Below are positions 25,370-34,896 of a stretch of 53,147 nucleotides of DNA, in pieces. A model generated the notes under the pieces. It was not told where the DNA came from. It ran no database searches and was given only the letters and a program-made list of their open reading frames with translations. The translations under genes were made by a program, and so were the position numbers. Positions within the stretch are counted from its first letter, which is position 1. Each line of letters starts with the position of its first letter. The stretch lies in assembly GCA_945897795.1 (NCBI GenBank), contig CAMDFT010000012.1:1-53147 (forward strand), read 5' to 3'. The DNA comes from Limnohabitans sp. Rim8 (GTDB lineage: Bacteria; Pseudomonadota; Gammaproteobacteria; Burkholderiales; Burkholderiaceae_C).

Positions 25370-26308
25370 TTAAGGCGGACTGAGTGTCAAACGCAGCCCG
25401 CTGGTCCACTCGCGAGCCTGGCCGGTGATCGGATCGGTGAATCGAACCGACTGGGCCAGCAATTGCAGGGGCTGGCTGAAGTCTTCAGGCGCATCCGGGC
25501 CGCGTAAGACGGTGGGGTAAAACAGGTCGCCTTCGATCGGGATGCCCAAGGCGTTCATGTGCACCCGCAGCTGGTGTCGCTTGCCGCTGATGGGCTCCAG
25601 CGCATACAGCGCCCGCAGGCCATCGGTGTGCAGCAAATCGATTCGGGTTTCGCTGTTGGCTGGCCCTGGCACCTCTTGCGTTCTGAAAAATGGCTTGCCC
25701 GGCACCAGACGGCTGGTATGTACCAGTGGCAGCTTCAGGTGCGGCGCATGCACCGCCACGGCGTGGTACGACTTGTCGATGCGGTGCTCGCGGAACAGCG
25801 CGTGGTACGCGTCGCGTTCGTGCAGGCGCTTGCCGAACAACACCAGACCCGCAGTTTCGCGGTCAATGCGGTGCAGTGGCACCAAATCGGCGCAGCCCGT
25901 CTGACGCTTGAGCTGAACCAAGAGGCTTTGCTGCACGTAACGACCCGTGGGCGTGACGGGCATGAAGTGCGGTTTATCGGCCACCAGCAAGTGCTCGTCT
26001 TCAAACAGGACCTGTGCCTGAAACGGCAACAGGGGTTCATCGGCCAAATGACGGTAGTAAAACAAGCGCTGGCCCGGTTGGCAACTTTGGTGGGGCAGGG
26101 CCGCTTGACCGTCTTCATGCAGCACCAAGCCTTGCGCCAAGCGATCAGCCCATTCGCTGCGCGAAATACCGGGCATGCGCTGGGCCAAAAAATCAAGCAG
26201 GTGCGGCGCGCCTTGCGGCACCGAGACCACGCTGGCGCTCACGCCATTGCGCATGGGCAATTGAATGCCTCGTAGGGGCAACGTGAAAGCGTGCCCGGAT
26301 TCGCGCAT
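25370..26308 (-). CDS. RluA-family pseudouridine synthase
   Basis: 312 residues from the ATG at 26308, one base after the trmB stop. The catalytic motif HRIDRETAG holds Asp149, the residue that attacks the uridine ring. DKPHFMPVTPTGRYVQQSLL and GKRHQLRVHMNALG are the other conserved parts. A degenerate S4-like N-terminal region (LDFLAQRMPGISRSEWADRL) is present. It makes pseudouridine in rRNA or tRNA; which site cannot be told from sequence. It is convergent with the 2-hydroxyacid dehydrogenase gene, with 19 bases between the stops. Confidence 0.9.
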   Translation of the reverse strand: MRESGHAFTLPLRGIQLPMRNGVSASVVSVPQGAPHLLDFLAQRMPGISRSEWADRLAQGLVLHEDGQAALPHQSCQPGQRLFYYRHLADEPLLPFQAQVLFEDEHLLVADKPHFMPVTPTGRYVQQSLLVQLKRQTGCADLVPLHRIDRETAGLVLFGKRLHERDAYHALFREHRIDKSYHAVAVHAPHLKLPLVHTSRLVPGKPFFRTQEVPGPANSETRIDLLHTDGLRALYALEPISGKRHQLRVHMNALGIPIEGDLFYPTVLRGPDAPEDFSQPLQLLAQSVRFTDPITGQAREWTSGLRLTLSPP

Positions 26309-26309
26309 G

Positions 26310-27044
26310 TTAGACCCGGCGGAACACCAGGTCCCACACGCCGTGGCCGAGCTTGAGGCCTCGGTTTTCAAACTTGGTCAGCGGCCGGTAGTCGGGCTTG
26401 GTGGCATAGCTACCCAATGCATCGCTGGTGTTGGCCAGCAAGGGCTCGGCGCTGATGACTTCCATCATCTGCTGGGCGTAGGGTTGCCAGTCTGTGGCGC
26501 AGTGCAGGTAGCCACCCGGTTTGAGGCGCTGGGCCAACTTGTTCACCAGTTCAGGCTGGATCAAGCGGCGCTTGTGGTGTTTGGTTTTGTGCCAGGGGTC
26601 GGGGAAAAAAATGTGCACGCCGTCCAGTACGCCAGGGCTGAGCATGTGGTCAATCACCTCAACCGCGTCGTGACGCAGGATGCGGATGTTGTGGAGTTCT
26701 TGCTCGCCAATGCGTTTGAGCAGGGCACCCACGCCGGCCTCGTGCACCTCGCAGCACAGAAAATTGTCATCCGGTCGAACCCGGGCGATGTGGGCCGTGG
26801 CTTCGCCCATGCCAAAGCCGATTTCCAGAATCAGCGGGGCGCTTCGGCCAAATGCGGCGTTGGCGTCAAGCGCCTGGGGCGCGTAGGTGAGCAAATTGGC
26901 CGGGCCATACAGCTCGTAGGCTTTGGCCTGACCAATGGTCGTGCGGCCAGCGCGCAGCACATAGCTTTTGACGGTGCGTAAAAATGGCACGTCAGCAGGG
27001 ATACCTTTGGGCTTGAGGCCGTCGATGGGAGCGTTTTCAGTCAT
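26310..27044 (-). CDS. trmB: tRNA (guanine-N7-)-methyltransferase
   Basis: 244 residues from the ATG at 27044 ([16 protein letters not shown]); the longer open frame upstream is not conserved in kind. The SAM-binding loop [15 protein letters not shown], the family hallmark [16 protein letters not shown] with its Asp, and the C-terminal [13 protein letters not shown] and [17 protein letters not shown] are all clear. It methylates G46 in the variable loop of many tRNAs. It is probably co-transcribed with the following pseudouridine synthase gene, so both would be RNA-modification enzymes of one unit. Confidence 0.95.
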   Translation of the reverse strand: MTENAPIDGLKPKGIPADVPFLRTVKSYVLRAGRTTIGQAKAYELYGPANLLTYAPQALDANAAFGRSAPLILEIGFGMGEATAHIARVRPDDNFLCCEVHEAGVGALLKRIGEQELHNIRILRHDAVEVIDHMLSPGVLDGVHIFFPDPWHKTKHHKRRLIQPELVNKLAQRLKPGGYLHCATDWQPYAQQMMEVISAEPLLANTSDALGSYATKPDYRPLTKFENRGLKLGHGVWDLVFRRV

Positions 27045-27093
27045 GGGTGGGGATTGTAGGGCGCGCCCTTGCCCCGGGGCGGGGCCCATGACG

Positions 27094-27726
27094 TCAAGCC
27101 GTCTTGGGCTTGAAGTCGCAAAACGCCGCCACTGCGCACTGTCCGCACATCGGTTTGCGCGCTTGGCACACATAGCGCCCATGCAGGATTAGCCAGTGGT
27201 GGGCATCCACCAAATACTGGGCTGGAATGCGTTTGAGCAACTTGAGCTCTACGGCCAAAGGCGTTTTGCCCGGGGCCAGGCCCGTGCGGTTGCCCAGGCG
27301 AAAAATATGCGTGTCCACCGCCATGGTGGGCTCTCCAAAAGCAGAGTTGAGCACCACGTTGGCCGTTTTGCGGCCCACCCCAGGCAGGGCTTCGAGGTCT
27401 TCACGCGTGCGGGGCACTTGGCCGCCGTGTTGTTCCACCAAAATTCGGCAGGTTTCCATCAGGTGCTTGGCTTTGCTGCGGAACAGGCCAATGGTCTTGA
27501 TGTGGTCCTCTAGGCCCTCCTGGCCCAGCGCCAGGATCTTTTGCGGCGTGCCCGCCACCGGAAACAGTTTGCGTGTGGCCTTGTTCACGCCCACATCGGT
27601 GGCCTGGGCCGACAGCAGCACAGCGGCCAGCAGCTCGAAGACGCTGGTGTATTCCAGCTCGGTCACGGGCATCGGGTTGGCCGCTTGTAGAGTGGCAAAG
27701 AAGGATTCGATCTGTGCGGGTTTCAT
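27094..27726 (-). CDS. nth: Endonuclease III (DNA glycosylase/AP lyase)
   Basis: 210 residues from the ATG at 27726; the same frame is open for another 250 codons upstream but that part lies antisense to the aminotransferase gene. The helix-hairpin-helix [20 protein letters not shown] with catalytic Lys, the catalytic Asp in [12 protein letters not shown], and the 4Fe-4S ligands C-x6-C-x2-C-x5-C ([17 protein letters not shown]) are all present. It removes oxidised pyrimidines and cuts the abasic site. It lies 49 bases upstream of trmB and may be co-transcribed with it. Confidence 0.96.
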   Translation of the reverse strand: MKPAQIESFFATLQAANPMPVTELEYTSVFELLAAVLLSAQATDVGVNKATRKLFPVAGTPQKILALGQEGLEDHIKTIGLFRSKAKHLMETCRILVEQHGGQVPRTREDLEALPGVGRKTANVVLNSAFGEPTMAVDTHIFRLGNRTGLAPGKTPLAVELKLLKRIPAQYLVDAHHWLILHGRYVCQARKPMCGQCAVAAFCDFKPKTA

Positions 27727-27780
27727 GGGGTGTCCAGAAGTTGGCAAAATGACGGCCAAGTCAACACGGGAAGATACACC

Positions 27781-28977
27781 ATGCCTTTGCAATTTGCCGA
27801 CCGCCTGAACAACGTCGAAACCTCCGCCATCCGCGAGCTGTTCAAGCTCCTGGGCAAGCCCGGCATCATCAGCTTTGCGGGTGGCTTTCCTGACAGCGCC
27901 ATGTTTGACGTGGAGGGCATCCGCGAAGCCAGCAACGCCGCGCTGAGCCAAGACCCCGGCGCAGCCCTGCAGTATGGCGCGACCGAAGGCTTTGGCCCGC
28001 TGCGCGAGCAACTGGCGCACTTCATGGGCCAAAAGGGGGCCAAAGACGTCACGGCTGACCAATTGATCGTGACCACGGGCAGCCAGCAAGGGCTGGATTT
28101 GATCGGCAAAACCATGATCAGCCCCGGCGACAAGGTGATCGTGGAAGGCCCGACATTTTTGGCCACCATCCAGTGCTTTCGCCTTTACGGAGCCGAACTC
28201 ATCAGTGCGCCGGTAGACGGCCACGGCGTCAAGACCGATGAGCTGGAGAAGCTGATCGCCGAGCACCAACCCAAATTTGCGTACCTGATTCCCACCTTCG
28301 GCAACCCCAGCGGTGCCTTGCTCAGCGCCGAGCGCCGCCAGCAGGTGCTTCAGATGGCGGTCAAACACCAGACCCTGATCGTCGAAGATGACCCCTACGG
28401 TGATTTGTACTTTGGCGAAGCCCCACCCCCCAGTTTGCTGGCCATGAGTGCGTCGGTGCCCGGCAGCCGCGAGCTGCTGGTGCATTGCGGCTCGCTGTCC
28501 AAAGTGTTGTCGCCCGGCCTGCGCGTGGGCTGGATGGTGGCACCGGCCGAGTTGCTGTCACGCGCCACCATGTGCAAACAGTTCAGCGATGCCCACACCA
28601 GCACCTTTGCCCAAGCCACGGCGGCGCAATACCTGTTGGCAGGCCGCATGCCCGCCACGCTCGACAAAGTGCGCAGCGTGTATGCCCAGCGCGCCCAGAC
28701 CATGGGCGACGCTTTGCGCCGCGAATTGGGCGATGCGGTCGAGTTTGTGCAACCCCAAGGGGGTTTGTTCGTGTGGGCACGCCTCACAGGCGCAGGCGGC
28801 AAGGTCAAGGATGGCAATGTGTTCGCCAAAAGCGCCATCGCGCAAGGCGTGGCCTTTGTGCCGGGCACACCGTTTTTCTGCGCCCACCCCGACCACGCCA
28901 CCTTCCGCCTGAGCTTTGCCACCGTGGGCGAAGACAAGATACTCGAAGGCGTTGCGCGCCTGGCCAAGGCTTTGTAA
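27781..28977 (+). CDS. Class I/II PLP-dependent aminotransferase (2-aminoadipate/multi-substrate type)
   Basis: 398 residues from the ATG at 27781 (MPLQFADRLNNVETSAIREL). It has the features of the LysN/ARO8-like group: ISFAGGFPDSAMFD, LQYGATEGFGPLREQLA, TFGNPSGALLSAERR and the PLP lysine in SLSKVLSPGLRVGW. There is no GntR-type DNA-binding domain, unlike MocR proteins. It could act on 2-aminoadipate, aromatic or branched-chain amino acids. It is divergent from nth and sits 3 bases before the next hydrolase gene, so the two are co-transcribed. Confidence 0.9.
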   Translation: MPLQFADRLNNVETSAIRELFKLLGKPGIISFAGGFPDSAMFDVEGIREASNAALSQDPGAALQYGATEGFGPLREQLAHFMGQKGAKDVTADQLIVTTGSQQGLDLIGKTMISPGDKVIVEGPTFLATIQCFRLYGAELISAPVDGHGVKTDELEKLIAEHQPKFAYLIPTFGNPSGALLSAERRQQVLQMAVKHQTLIVEDDPYGDLYFGEAPPPSLLAMSASVPGSRELLVHCGSLSKVLSPGLRVGWMVAPAELLSRATMCKQFSDAHTSTFAQATAAQYLLAGRMPATLDKVRSVYAQRAQTMGDALRRELGDAVEFVQPQGGLFVWARLTGAGGKVKDGNVFAKSAIAQGVAFVPGTPFFCAHPDHATFRLSFATVGEDKILEGVARLAKAL

Positions 28978-28980
28978 ACC

Positions 28981-29781
28981 ATGGACAACCAGGCGCGATG
29001 TGTCACCGTCAATGGATCCGAAGTTTGGCTGCAAGGGCGGGGCGACGAAAACATCCTCATGCTGCATGGCTGGCCCGACACCCGCGCCCTGTGGGACGGC
29101 ACCGTGGCCGCACTGCAAGACCGCGCCAGTTGTGCCCGCTTGACACTGCCTGGCTTTGAAACTGGCCCCGCTGCAACCAGCCTGGACGACATGTGCCAGC
29201 TGCTGCGCCAGGTGGTGGACCGCATCAGCCCCAACCAGCCCGTGACCTTGATGTTGCACGATTGGGGCTGCATTTTTGGCTACGAATTTGCCATACGCCA
29301 CCCAGAGCGCGTGGCCCGCGTGGTGGCGGTGGATGTGGGGGACCACAACTCGGGTGCCCTGCTGCGCGAATGGGGTTGGAAGGAAAAGCTGTCTGTCATG
29401 GGCTACCAAGTGTGGCTGGCCTTGGCCTGGAAGCTGGGCGGCAACTTGGGCACCCGCATGACCCGCGCCATGGCCCGCTGGCTGCGCTGCCCCACGGCCC
29501 CGGCCTCAATCACCCACAAGATGAATTACCCCTATGCCATGCAGTGGTTCAGCACGGCAGGCGGCTTCAAGCGGGCGGCACCAATCGAGTTGCCCATGCC
29601 GCTGCTGTTTGTCTACGGCGAGCGCAAACCCTTCATGTTCCATTCGGCCAAATGGCTGGAAAAAGTCGCGGTTCAACCCGGCAGCGCAGCACAGAGCTTG
29701 CCCTGTGGCCACTGGGTCATGGTGTCCAAACCTGAAGCTTTCCATGCGCGAGTGCGTCAATGGTTGTGGGGCGAAGCCTGA
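28981..29781 (+). CDS. Alpha/beta hydrolase with Asp nucleophile
   Basis: 266 residues. The oxyanion motif HGWPDT (29-34), the nucleophile elbow LMLHDWGCIFG with Asp94, and a C-terminal CGHWVM histidine make a triad of the epoxide-hydrolase/haloalkane-dehalogenase kind rather than a Ser esterase. No signal peptide is seen. It starts 3 bases after the aminotransferase stop. Substrate unknown. The cap region is rich in Trp and basic residues (WLALAWKLGGNLGTRMTRA), suggesting a hydrophobic ligand. Confidence 0.85.
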   Translation: MDNQARCVTVNGSEVWLQGRGDENILMLHGWPDTRALWDGTVAALQDRASCARLTLPGFETGPAATSLDDMCQLLRQVVDRISPNQPVTLMLHDWGCIFGYEFAIRHPERVARVVAVDVGDHNSGALLREWGWKEKLSVMGYQVWLALAWKLGGNLGTRMTRAMARWLRCPTAPASITHKMNYPYAMQWFSTAGGFKRAAPIELPMPLLFVYGERKPFMFHSAKWLEKVAVQPGSAAQSLPCGHWVMVSKPEAFHARVRQWLWGEA

Positions 29782-29806
29782 GCGTACAAGACTGAAAGGC
29801 TCGTGC

Positions 29807-30022
29807 ATGAAACCTGAAGACCTGATGAAACTGGTCAACACGCCCATGCCCTATGGCAAACACAAAGGCATGTTGATCGCCGATTTGCCCGGCAACTACC
29901 TCAACTGGTTTGCACGTGAGGGTTTCCCCAAGGGTGAAATCGGTCAACTGCTGCAGCTCATGCAGGAGATTGACCACAACGGCTTGAGTGACTTGCTCAA
30001 ACCCCTGCGCCAGCCTCGATGA
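29807..30022 (+). CDS. DUF3820 family small protein
   Basis: 71 residues from the ATG at 29807, with GAAAGG (29793-29798) as ribosome site. The core MPYGKHKGMLIADLPGNYLNWFAREGFP is the DUF3820 signature, a short domain of unknown detailed function also found next to exonuclease-type proteins. It is compact, charged and cytosolic. It follows the hydrolase gene by 25 bases and may be part of that transcript. I give no function. Confidence 0.85.
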   Translation: MKPEDLMKLVNTPMPYGKHKGMLIADLPGNYLNWFAREGFPKGEIGQLLQLMQEIDHNGLSDLLKPLRQPR

Positions 30023-30068
30023 GTTGGGGCTTGAGGCCATTTTTGGCCAGCAGACTTGGAGCGTTGGC

Positions 30069-30608
30069 TCAATCGTCCTCGGCTGCGCTGATCTCGGGAA
30101 ACAGCACCTCGGTGAACCCAAAGCGGCTGAAGTCGCGTACCCGCATGGGGTAGAGCTTGCCGATCAGGTGGTCGCATTCGTGTTGCACCACGCGGGCGTG
30201 AAAACCGTCCACCGTGCGGTCGATGGGTGTGCCTTTTTCATCGAAGCCGATGTAGCGGATGCGTGACCAGCGCGGCACCACACCGCGCAAGCCGGGCACC
30301 GACAAACAGCCTTCCCAATCGTGCTCTTCCTCGGCCCCCAGCGGCGTGATGTCCGGGTTGAGCAACACTGTGCGCGGGACCAGCGGGCGGCCCGGGTAGC
30401 GCGGGTTCACGGCCGTGCTGCCAAATATCACCAATTGCAGGTTCACGCCAATTTGCGGGGCGGCCAGGCCTGCGCCGTTCACGGCCGCCATGGTGTCGTG
30501 CAGGTCAGCGATCAAGGCGTGCAGCTCGGGCGTGTCAAAGGTTTGCACCGGCTCGGCCACGCGCAGCAGGCGAGCATCGCCCATCTTGAGAATTTCTCGA
30601 ACGGTCAT
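30069..30608 (-). CDS. def: Peptide deformylase
   Basis: 179 residues. All three deformylase motifs are present: [10 protein letters not shown] (about 46-55), EGCLSVPG with the metal-binding Cys, and HECDH with two metal-binding His and the catalytic Glu. It removes the formyl group from new proteins. The ATG at 30608 overlaps the stop of the upstream acyl-CoA synthetase gene by 4 bases, an unusual partner: the main def gene normally sits beside fmt. It is likely a second deformylase in this genome (inference). Confidence 0.93.
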   Translation of the reverse strand: MTVREILKMGDARLLRVAEPVQTFDTPELHALIADLHDTMAAVNGAGLAAPQIGVNLQLVIFGSTAVNPRYPGRPLVPRTVLLNPDITPLGAEEEHDWEGCLSVPGLRGVVPRWSRIRYIGFDEKGTPIDRTVDGFHARVVQHECDHLIGKLYPMRVRDFSRFGFTEVLFPEISAAEDD

Positions 30609-32302
30609 GAACTGGTCTCCAAAAATTCAAGTGCCCCTGCGTGGCCTGCATCCGCGCGCGCTTTTTCCTGGTTGCGCAAATCCACGCGGCGGATCTTGCC
30701 CGAAATGGTCTTGGGCAGGTCGCTGAACTCGATGCGGCGCACCAATTTGTAGCCCGACACCCGCTCTCGCATGAACTTGAAAATCGCCCTCGCCGTGGCC
30801 GCATCGGGTGCGTGTCCCGGGGCCAAAATCACATAAGCCTTGGGCACCAAGCCGCGCACGGGGTCGGGCGAGGGCACCACGGCCGCCTCGGCCACGGCCG
30901 GGTGTTCGATCAGCGCGCTTTCCAGCTCGAAGGGGCTGATGCGGTAGCCCGAGGACTTGAACACATCGTCGGCCCGTCCCACATAGGTGATGTAACCCTG
31001 CTCGTCGCGCTGGCCCACGTCGCCCGTGTGGTAATACCCATCGCGCATGGCCTCGGCGGTTTTGTCCGCGTCGTCGGCATAGCCGTTCATCAGTGCGGTG
31101 GGGCGGTGTGCCAGGTCGATGCAAATCTCGCCTTCGTCGGCGCTTTCGCCATCGGCGTTGAGCAGCACCATCCGGTAACCAGGCAAAGGCCGCCCCATCG
31201 AGCCCGCTTTGAGCGGCGCACCCGGTGGGTTGCCAATCTGGGCGGTTGTCTCGGTCTGGCCATAACCGTCGCGGATGGTGATTTGCCAAACGGCCCGCAC
31301 CTGTTCGATGACTTCGGGGTTGAGTGGTTCGCCCGCCGAGATCAACTCGCGCAACTGCACAGGCCAGGCTTTCAGGTCTTCTTGAATCAGCATGCGCCAC
31401 ACCGTGGGCGGTGCGCACAAGGTGTTGACCTGGTGTTGCACCAGCGTGCCCAGAATGTCCGGTCCGTTGAAGCGTGCGTAGTTGTAAATGAACACGCAGG
31501 CCTGCGCGTTGAGCGGCGCAAAAAAGCAGCTCCAGGCGTGCTTGGCCCAGCCCGGCGAGCTGATGGTCCAGTGCACATCGCCTTTTTGCAGGCCCAGCCA
31601 GTACAGGGTGGACAAATGCCCCACCGGGTAGCTTTGCTGGGTGTGTTGCACCAGCTTGGGTTTGGCCGTGGTGCCCGAGGTGAAGTACTCGAGCAAAGGA
31701 TCGGTCACCCGGGTCGGCTCGGGCGGGGTGAAGGCAGTGCTGGCTTGGTGCGACAGCGCGTAATCTTGCCAACCCGCAGGCAAGCTGGCGCCGCCTGACA
31801 CGCTCACCAAGGTCAGCCCCTTCGTCACGGCGCCGGGCAAATCCAGCACCTTGGCCATGCCCCCCGTGTTGGTGATGATGCACTTGACCCGCCCGCGTTC
31901 CAAGCGGTCTTGCAAATCGTCGCCCGACAGCAACGTGGTGGCGGGAATCAACACCACGCCCAGCTTGATCGCGGCGAGCATGGTCTCCCAAAGCGGCACC
32001 TCGTTGCCCATCATCAGCAAAATACGGTCGCCCTTGCGCGCACCCAGGGCCACCAACCAGTTGGCCACTTGGTTGGATCGCTGCGACAGCTCGGCATAGC
32101 TCAGGCGGAACTGCTCGCCCGAGGCCTCCACGATGTGCAAAGCCGGGGCGGGGTTGTCGCGCGCGATGCTGTCAAAGTAGTCCAGCCCCCAATTGAAATG
32201 CGTCAAAACAGGCCAGCGAAACGCCGCCACGGCGGCTTCGTAGTCGGTGCGGTGGGTCAGCAAAGCATCGCGGCTGGCCAAAAATTGTTCAAGTTCGCTC
32301 AT
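30605..32302 (-). CDS. AMP-forming acyl-CoA synthetase (medium-chain/benzoate-CoA ligase type)
   Basis: 565 residues, the usual length for the ANL superfamily. The phosphate loop reads [14 protein letters not shown], with Ala where Gly is more common. DGYGQTETT binds the adenine/acyl part, [20 protein letters not shown] is the hinge, and the C-terminal lysine lies in [12 protein letters not shown]. It activates a carboxylic acid to its CoA ester with ATP. No signal or membrane parts. It is coupled to def by an ATGA overlap. Benzoate, medium-chain or short branched acids are possible substrates. Confidence 0.9.
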   Translation of the reverse strand: MSELEQFLASRDALLTHRTDYEAAVAAFRWPVLTHFNWGLDYFDSIARDNPAPALHIVEASGEQFRLSYAELSQRSNQVANWLVALGARKGDRILLMMGNEVPLWETMLAAIKLGVVLIPATTLLSGDDLQDRLERGRVKCIITNTGGMAKVLDLPGAVTKGLTLVSVSGGASLPAGWQDYALSHQASTAFTPPEPTRVTDPLLEYFTSGTTAKPKLVQHTQQSYPVGHLSTLYWLGLQKGDVHWTISSPGWAKHAWSCFFAPLNAQACVFIYNYARFNGPDILGTLVQHQVNTLCAPPTVWRMLIQEDLKAWPVQLRELISAGEPLNPEVIEQVRAVWQITIRDGYGQTETTAQIGNPPGAPLKAGSMGRPLPGYRMVLLNADGESADEGEICIDLAHRPTALMNGYADDADKTAEAMRDGYYHTGDVGQRDEQGYITYVGRADDVFKSSGYRISPFELESALIEHPAVAEAAVVPSPDPVRGLVPKAYVILAPGHAPDAATARAIFKFMRERVSGYKLVRRIEFSDLPKTISGKIRRVDLRNQEKARADAGHAGALEFLETSS

Positions 32303-32477
32303 GGGCTCCTCGGCGGGTGTGGGGTGCTAGGTCATACGGCCAAAACAGTTTAGCGCCTGCGCAGGGTGTGTTGCATGAGGGCTTGTCTGGAGGCGTATGT
32401 CTGCTGGCGGCATCCCAGCGTCTGATAAGCTTTTCCGTAAATGCTTAATTTGATAACAAGAAGAAATTTGAGAATTG

Positions 32478-33773
32478 ATGATTTTTGCACCTTCAAAATG
32501 GGCCACGTCTGTGCTCCTGGTTGGCTGGCTCGCCATGCATTTGGGAGCTGGGGCCGAGACCTTTTCAACGCGACCGGATGGTCCGGATGCCGAGCGTTTG
32601 GGGATGAAACAAGGTTACCCAGTGTGCGCCCAACCTTTGACCCGACCCGAGTGTCGGGTGGGCGCCTGGTCGGCGAATGAAACAATCGGCGCCAGTTCGG
32701 TGGTGCGCCCGGGAGGTGATCCCATGCCGCTGCCGCGTTGGCAAGACGCGCCCGCCATCCACTACCGGTGGGGCTTGTTCAACAAGAGCCTGGACGACTT
32801 CATGGCCGACACCAAAACCACCGGCCTGATGGTGATCAAAGATGGCCGCGTGGTGGCTGAACGCTACCAATACGGCCGACAACCCGACATGCAGTTTCGG
32901 TCTTTTTCCATGGCCAAAACATTCACGGCCATGCTGGTGGGCATGGCCCATGGCAAAGGCCTGATTCGCTCACTGGACGATAAAGCGGCCGACTACTGGC
33001 CTGAAATAGCGCCCTCCGCTTACGGCCAAACCACCATCCGCAATTTGCTGCGCATGTCGTCTGGTGTGCCTTTTCGGGAGCTTTACACCTGGACGCCCGA
33101 CGACGACATCTGGCTGTGGGGCCGTGTTCTGTATTCGCCCGAAAACCGCATGCGGCCCGAAAAAATTGTCGAATACCTCAACACCAAGACCACCCGCGAA
33201 GCAGAGCAGGGCTTGCGCTTCAAATACGCCACCATCGAAACAGAAATTTTGGGCAGGGTTTTGAGTCGTGCCGCAGGCATGAGCATCACCCAGATGACCG
33301 AAGATTGGTTGTGGAAACCCATGGGCGCGCAAGCCCAGGCGCGTTGGTTGCTGGCAGGTGCCGACCAAGGCGAGGGCACCGGCGGAAGCTTCAATGCCAC
33401 GCTGCGCGACTACGCACGCTTTGGTGTGTTGCTGGCCAACGATGGCCTCAGGGACGGTGTGCAGATCATCCCCCGCGATTACCTGCTGGACGCGACCGAT
33501 GCAGCACGCCAACCGGCGGCATTTCGGCCGCGCAACGCGACGCCGGGCATGGGTTACGGCTACCAAACTTGGATTGCGCCCTTCAAAGAGCGCACATTTG
33601 CGTTGCAAGGCATCCATGGTCAACACATCATGGTGCAGCCCAAATCGGGCATTGTGATGGTGCAGACCTCGGTCAATGACCAGCCCAGCGGCCGACAAGA
33701 CCCACGGCCCTACCAACTGCGCGACGCCTTGTGGCTGGGGGTGCTCAAAAGTCTGGGTGGGGTCACGGACTGA
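32478..33773 (+). CDS. Serine hydrolase of the beta-lactamase class C family, exported
   Basis: 431 residues from the ATG at 32478 (a TTG lies one codon upstream). The N-terminus is hydrophobic (WATSVLLVGWLAM) with a probable signal cut after the GAGA/GAGAE region near residue 27, so it acts in the envelope. The S144-x-x-K147 catalytic pair is in FRSFSMAKTF, followed by the LLRMSSGVPF motif and a C-terminal IHGQHIMVQPKSG, which takes the KTG-like place. Members include D-peptidases and esterases (EstB, 6-aminohexanoate-dimer hydrolase). It is convergent with the LysR gene; the substrate is unknown. Confidence 0.88.
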   Translation: MIFAPSKWATSVLLVGWLAMHLGAGAETFSTRPDGPDAERLGMKQGYPVCAQPLTRPECRVGAWSANETIGASSVVRPGGDPMPLPRWQDAPAIHYRWGLFNKSLDDFMADTKTTGLMVIKDGRVVAERYQYGRQPDMQFRSFSMAKTFTAMLVGMAHGKGLIRSLDDKAADYWPEIAPSAYGQTTIRNLLRMSSGVPFRELYTWTPDDDIWLWGRVLYSPENRMRPEKIVEYLNTKTTREAEQGLRFKYATIETEILGRVLSRAAGMSITQMTEDWLWKPMGAQAQARWLLAGADQGEGTGGSFNATLRDYARFGVLLANDGLRDGVQIIPRDYLLDATDAARQPAAFRPRNATPGMGYGYQTWIAPFKERTFALQGIHGQHIMVQPKSGIVMVQTSVNDQPSGRQDPRPYQLRDALWLGVLKSLGGVTD

Positions 33774-33836
33774 AAAAACGCCAATAAGTCAACTGATCGG
33801 TCTGAATGGGTCGTCAGGTTCAATTTGACGATTGCA

Positions 33837-34784
33837 TCAACTGCCTTGGGACATGGCGCGTTGCAAGTCATCGATCAGGGCCTGATTTCGAGAGATCTTT
33901 TTTCGATCAGGTGGACACAGTGCAACGATGTGGGTGCCGAACTTGGTTTGTGGGGTCCAGGGGGTCAGCACTTTGACCAAACTGCCTTGTTCGATGGCAA
34001 GAACGCACAGGTAGTCGGGCAACAGGGCGATGCCCATGCCCGCCAAGGCCGCTTCCAGCACGGCTTCTGGGTTGTCCACGCGGTACCGCCCACTCACTTT
34101 GACTTCAACATGGCGGGGCTCGCTCGGGTTGGCGGCCTGGTTGTGCTGCAAGGTCCAGTGGTCATCGGTGTTGTCGCGACGGTAATACACACACGCGTGA
34201 CCGTTCAGCTGGGCAGGTTCAGCGGGCAGGCCGTGTTGGGCGATGTAGGCTGGGGCTGCGGTCAAAAACCATTTGATTTCGGTCAGGGGGGTGCCGTGTC
34301 GCTCGTGCTGCGAGTGGCTGGACCAACGCAAGGCGACGTCGATGCGTTCGGTGGCCATGTCCATCATGCGGTCGGTCAGCATGAGGTCGATCTCCAGATT
34401 GGGGTGCATCTTGAGAAACTCTGGCAGGTGCTTGGCCAAAACCCGCTGCCCCCAGGACACCGGTGCGGTCAATCGCAAATTGCCACTCAGCTCGGTTCGC
34501 AGTGAGCGCACGCGCTCCATGCCATCGGACACTTCGGCCAGTGCCCTTTTGGCATAGTCCACATAGGTTTCTCCGGCTGGCGTCAGCGCGATCTTGCGGG
34601 TGCTTCTGCTGAACAGCGTGGTTTCCAGGCGCTCTTCCAGTTGTGCGATGCGCTTGCTGATCAGGCTTTTCGCCACGTCCAAAGAAACGGCGGCCTGACT
34701 GACGCTGCGGCATTCCGCCACCATCAGAAAAGCTTCAAGCATGTCGGTGGAGATGGGGCGTTGCGGCCGATCGGACGAGTTCAT
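33837..34784 (-). CDS. LysR family transcriptional regulator, likely controller of the RuBisCO-like operon
   Basis: 315 residues. The LysR winged helix-turn-helix (about 13-72) contains MVAECRSVSQAAVSLDVAKS and ISKRIAQLEERLETTLFSR. The effector domain follows from about 95 (LRLTAPVSWGQRVLAKHLPEF). It is divergent from the GST gene that opens the six-gene cluster, with 112 bases between starts holding a T-N11-A-type inverted repeat that overlaps this gene's own start codon and a second related copy near the GST start. The usual LysR mode would be autorepression and effector-dependent activation of the cluster. The effector is unknown. Confidence 0.92.
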   Translation of the reverse strand: MNSSDRPQRPISTDMLEAFLMVAECRSVSQAAVSLDVAKSLISKRIAQLEERLETTLFSRSTRKIALTPAGETYVDYAKRALAEVSDGMERVRSLRTELSGNLRLTAPVSWGQRVLAKHLPEFLKMHPNLEIDLMLTDRMMDMATERIDVALRWSSHSQHERHGTPLTEIKWFLTAAPAYIAQHGLPAEPAQLNGHACVYYRRDNTDDHWTLQHNQAANPSEPRHVEVKVSGRYRVDNPEAVLEAALAGMGIALLPDYLCVLAIEQGSLVKVLTPWTPQTKFGTHIVALCPPDRKKISRNQALIDDLQRAMSQGS

Positions 34785-34805
34785 TGTTCGTGATTCATAA
34801 ACAAT
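34783..34805. promoter_or_regulatory. LysR-type binding site 1, ATTGTT-N11-AACAAT
   Basis: Six-base perfect inverted arms (34783-34788 and 34800-34805) 11 bases apart, the classical T-N11-A geometry of LysR sites. The left arm covers the LysR start codon (34784-34782), which fits autorepression. Confidence 0.6.
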
Positions 34806-34828
34806 CGATTTGCATTACAGCAGTTGTT

Positions 34829-34842
34829 TTGACGCGGGTCAA
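34829..34842. promoter_or_regulatory. Palindrome TTGAC-GCGG-GTCAA in the LysR/GST intergenic region
   Basis: Perfect 5-base arms with a 4-base spacer. The left half TTGACG could also be a -35 element for the GST operon, with TGGCAT 17 bases downstream (34852-34857) as a weak -10. Either reading is tentative. Confidence 0.4.
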
Positions 34843-34861
34843 TTTTTAAACTGGCATCGCG

Positions 34862-34883
34862 ATTGTTCATGAAACCAAACAAA
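34862..34883. promoter_or_regulatory. LysR-type binding site 2, ATTGTTCATGA repeat near the GST start
   Basis: ATTGTTCATGA (34862-34872) repeats ATTGTTCGTGA (34783-34793) with one change, and is followed by AACAAA at 34878-34883 in place of AACAAT, with a 10-base instead of 11-base gap. This is an imperfect second copy 79 bases from the first, 13 bases before the GST start. Confidence 0.45.
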
Positions 34884-34896
34884 CCACGGAGACAAC

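Noticed and set aside
27727-28485. N-terminal extension of nth by about 250 codons
   Set aside because: This part is antisense to the aminotransferase gene, and Nth proteins begin at the ATG at 27726.
30033-30048. Possible terminator GGCCA-TTTT-TGGCC between DUF3820 and def
   Set aside because: Stem of only five pairs and no T run after it; too weak to call.
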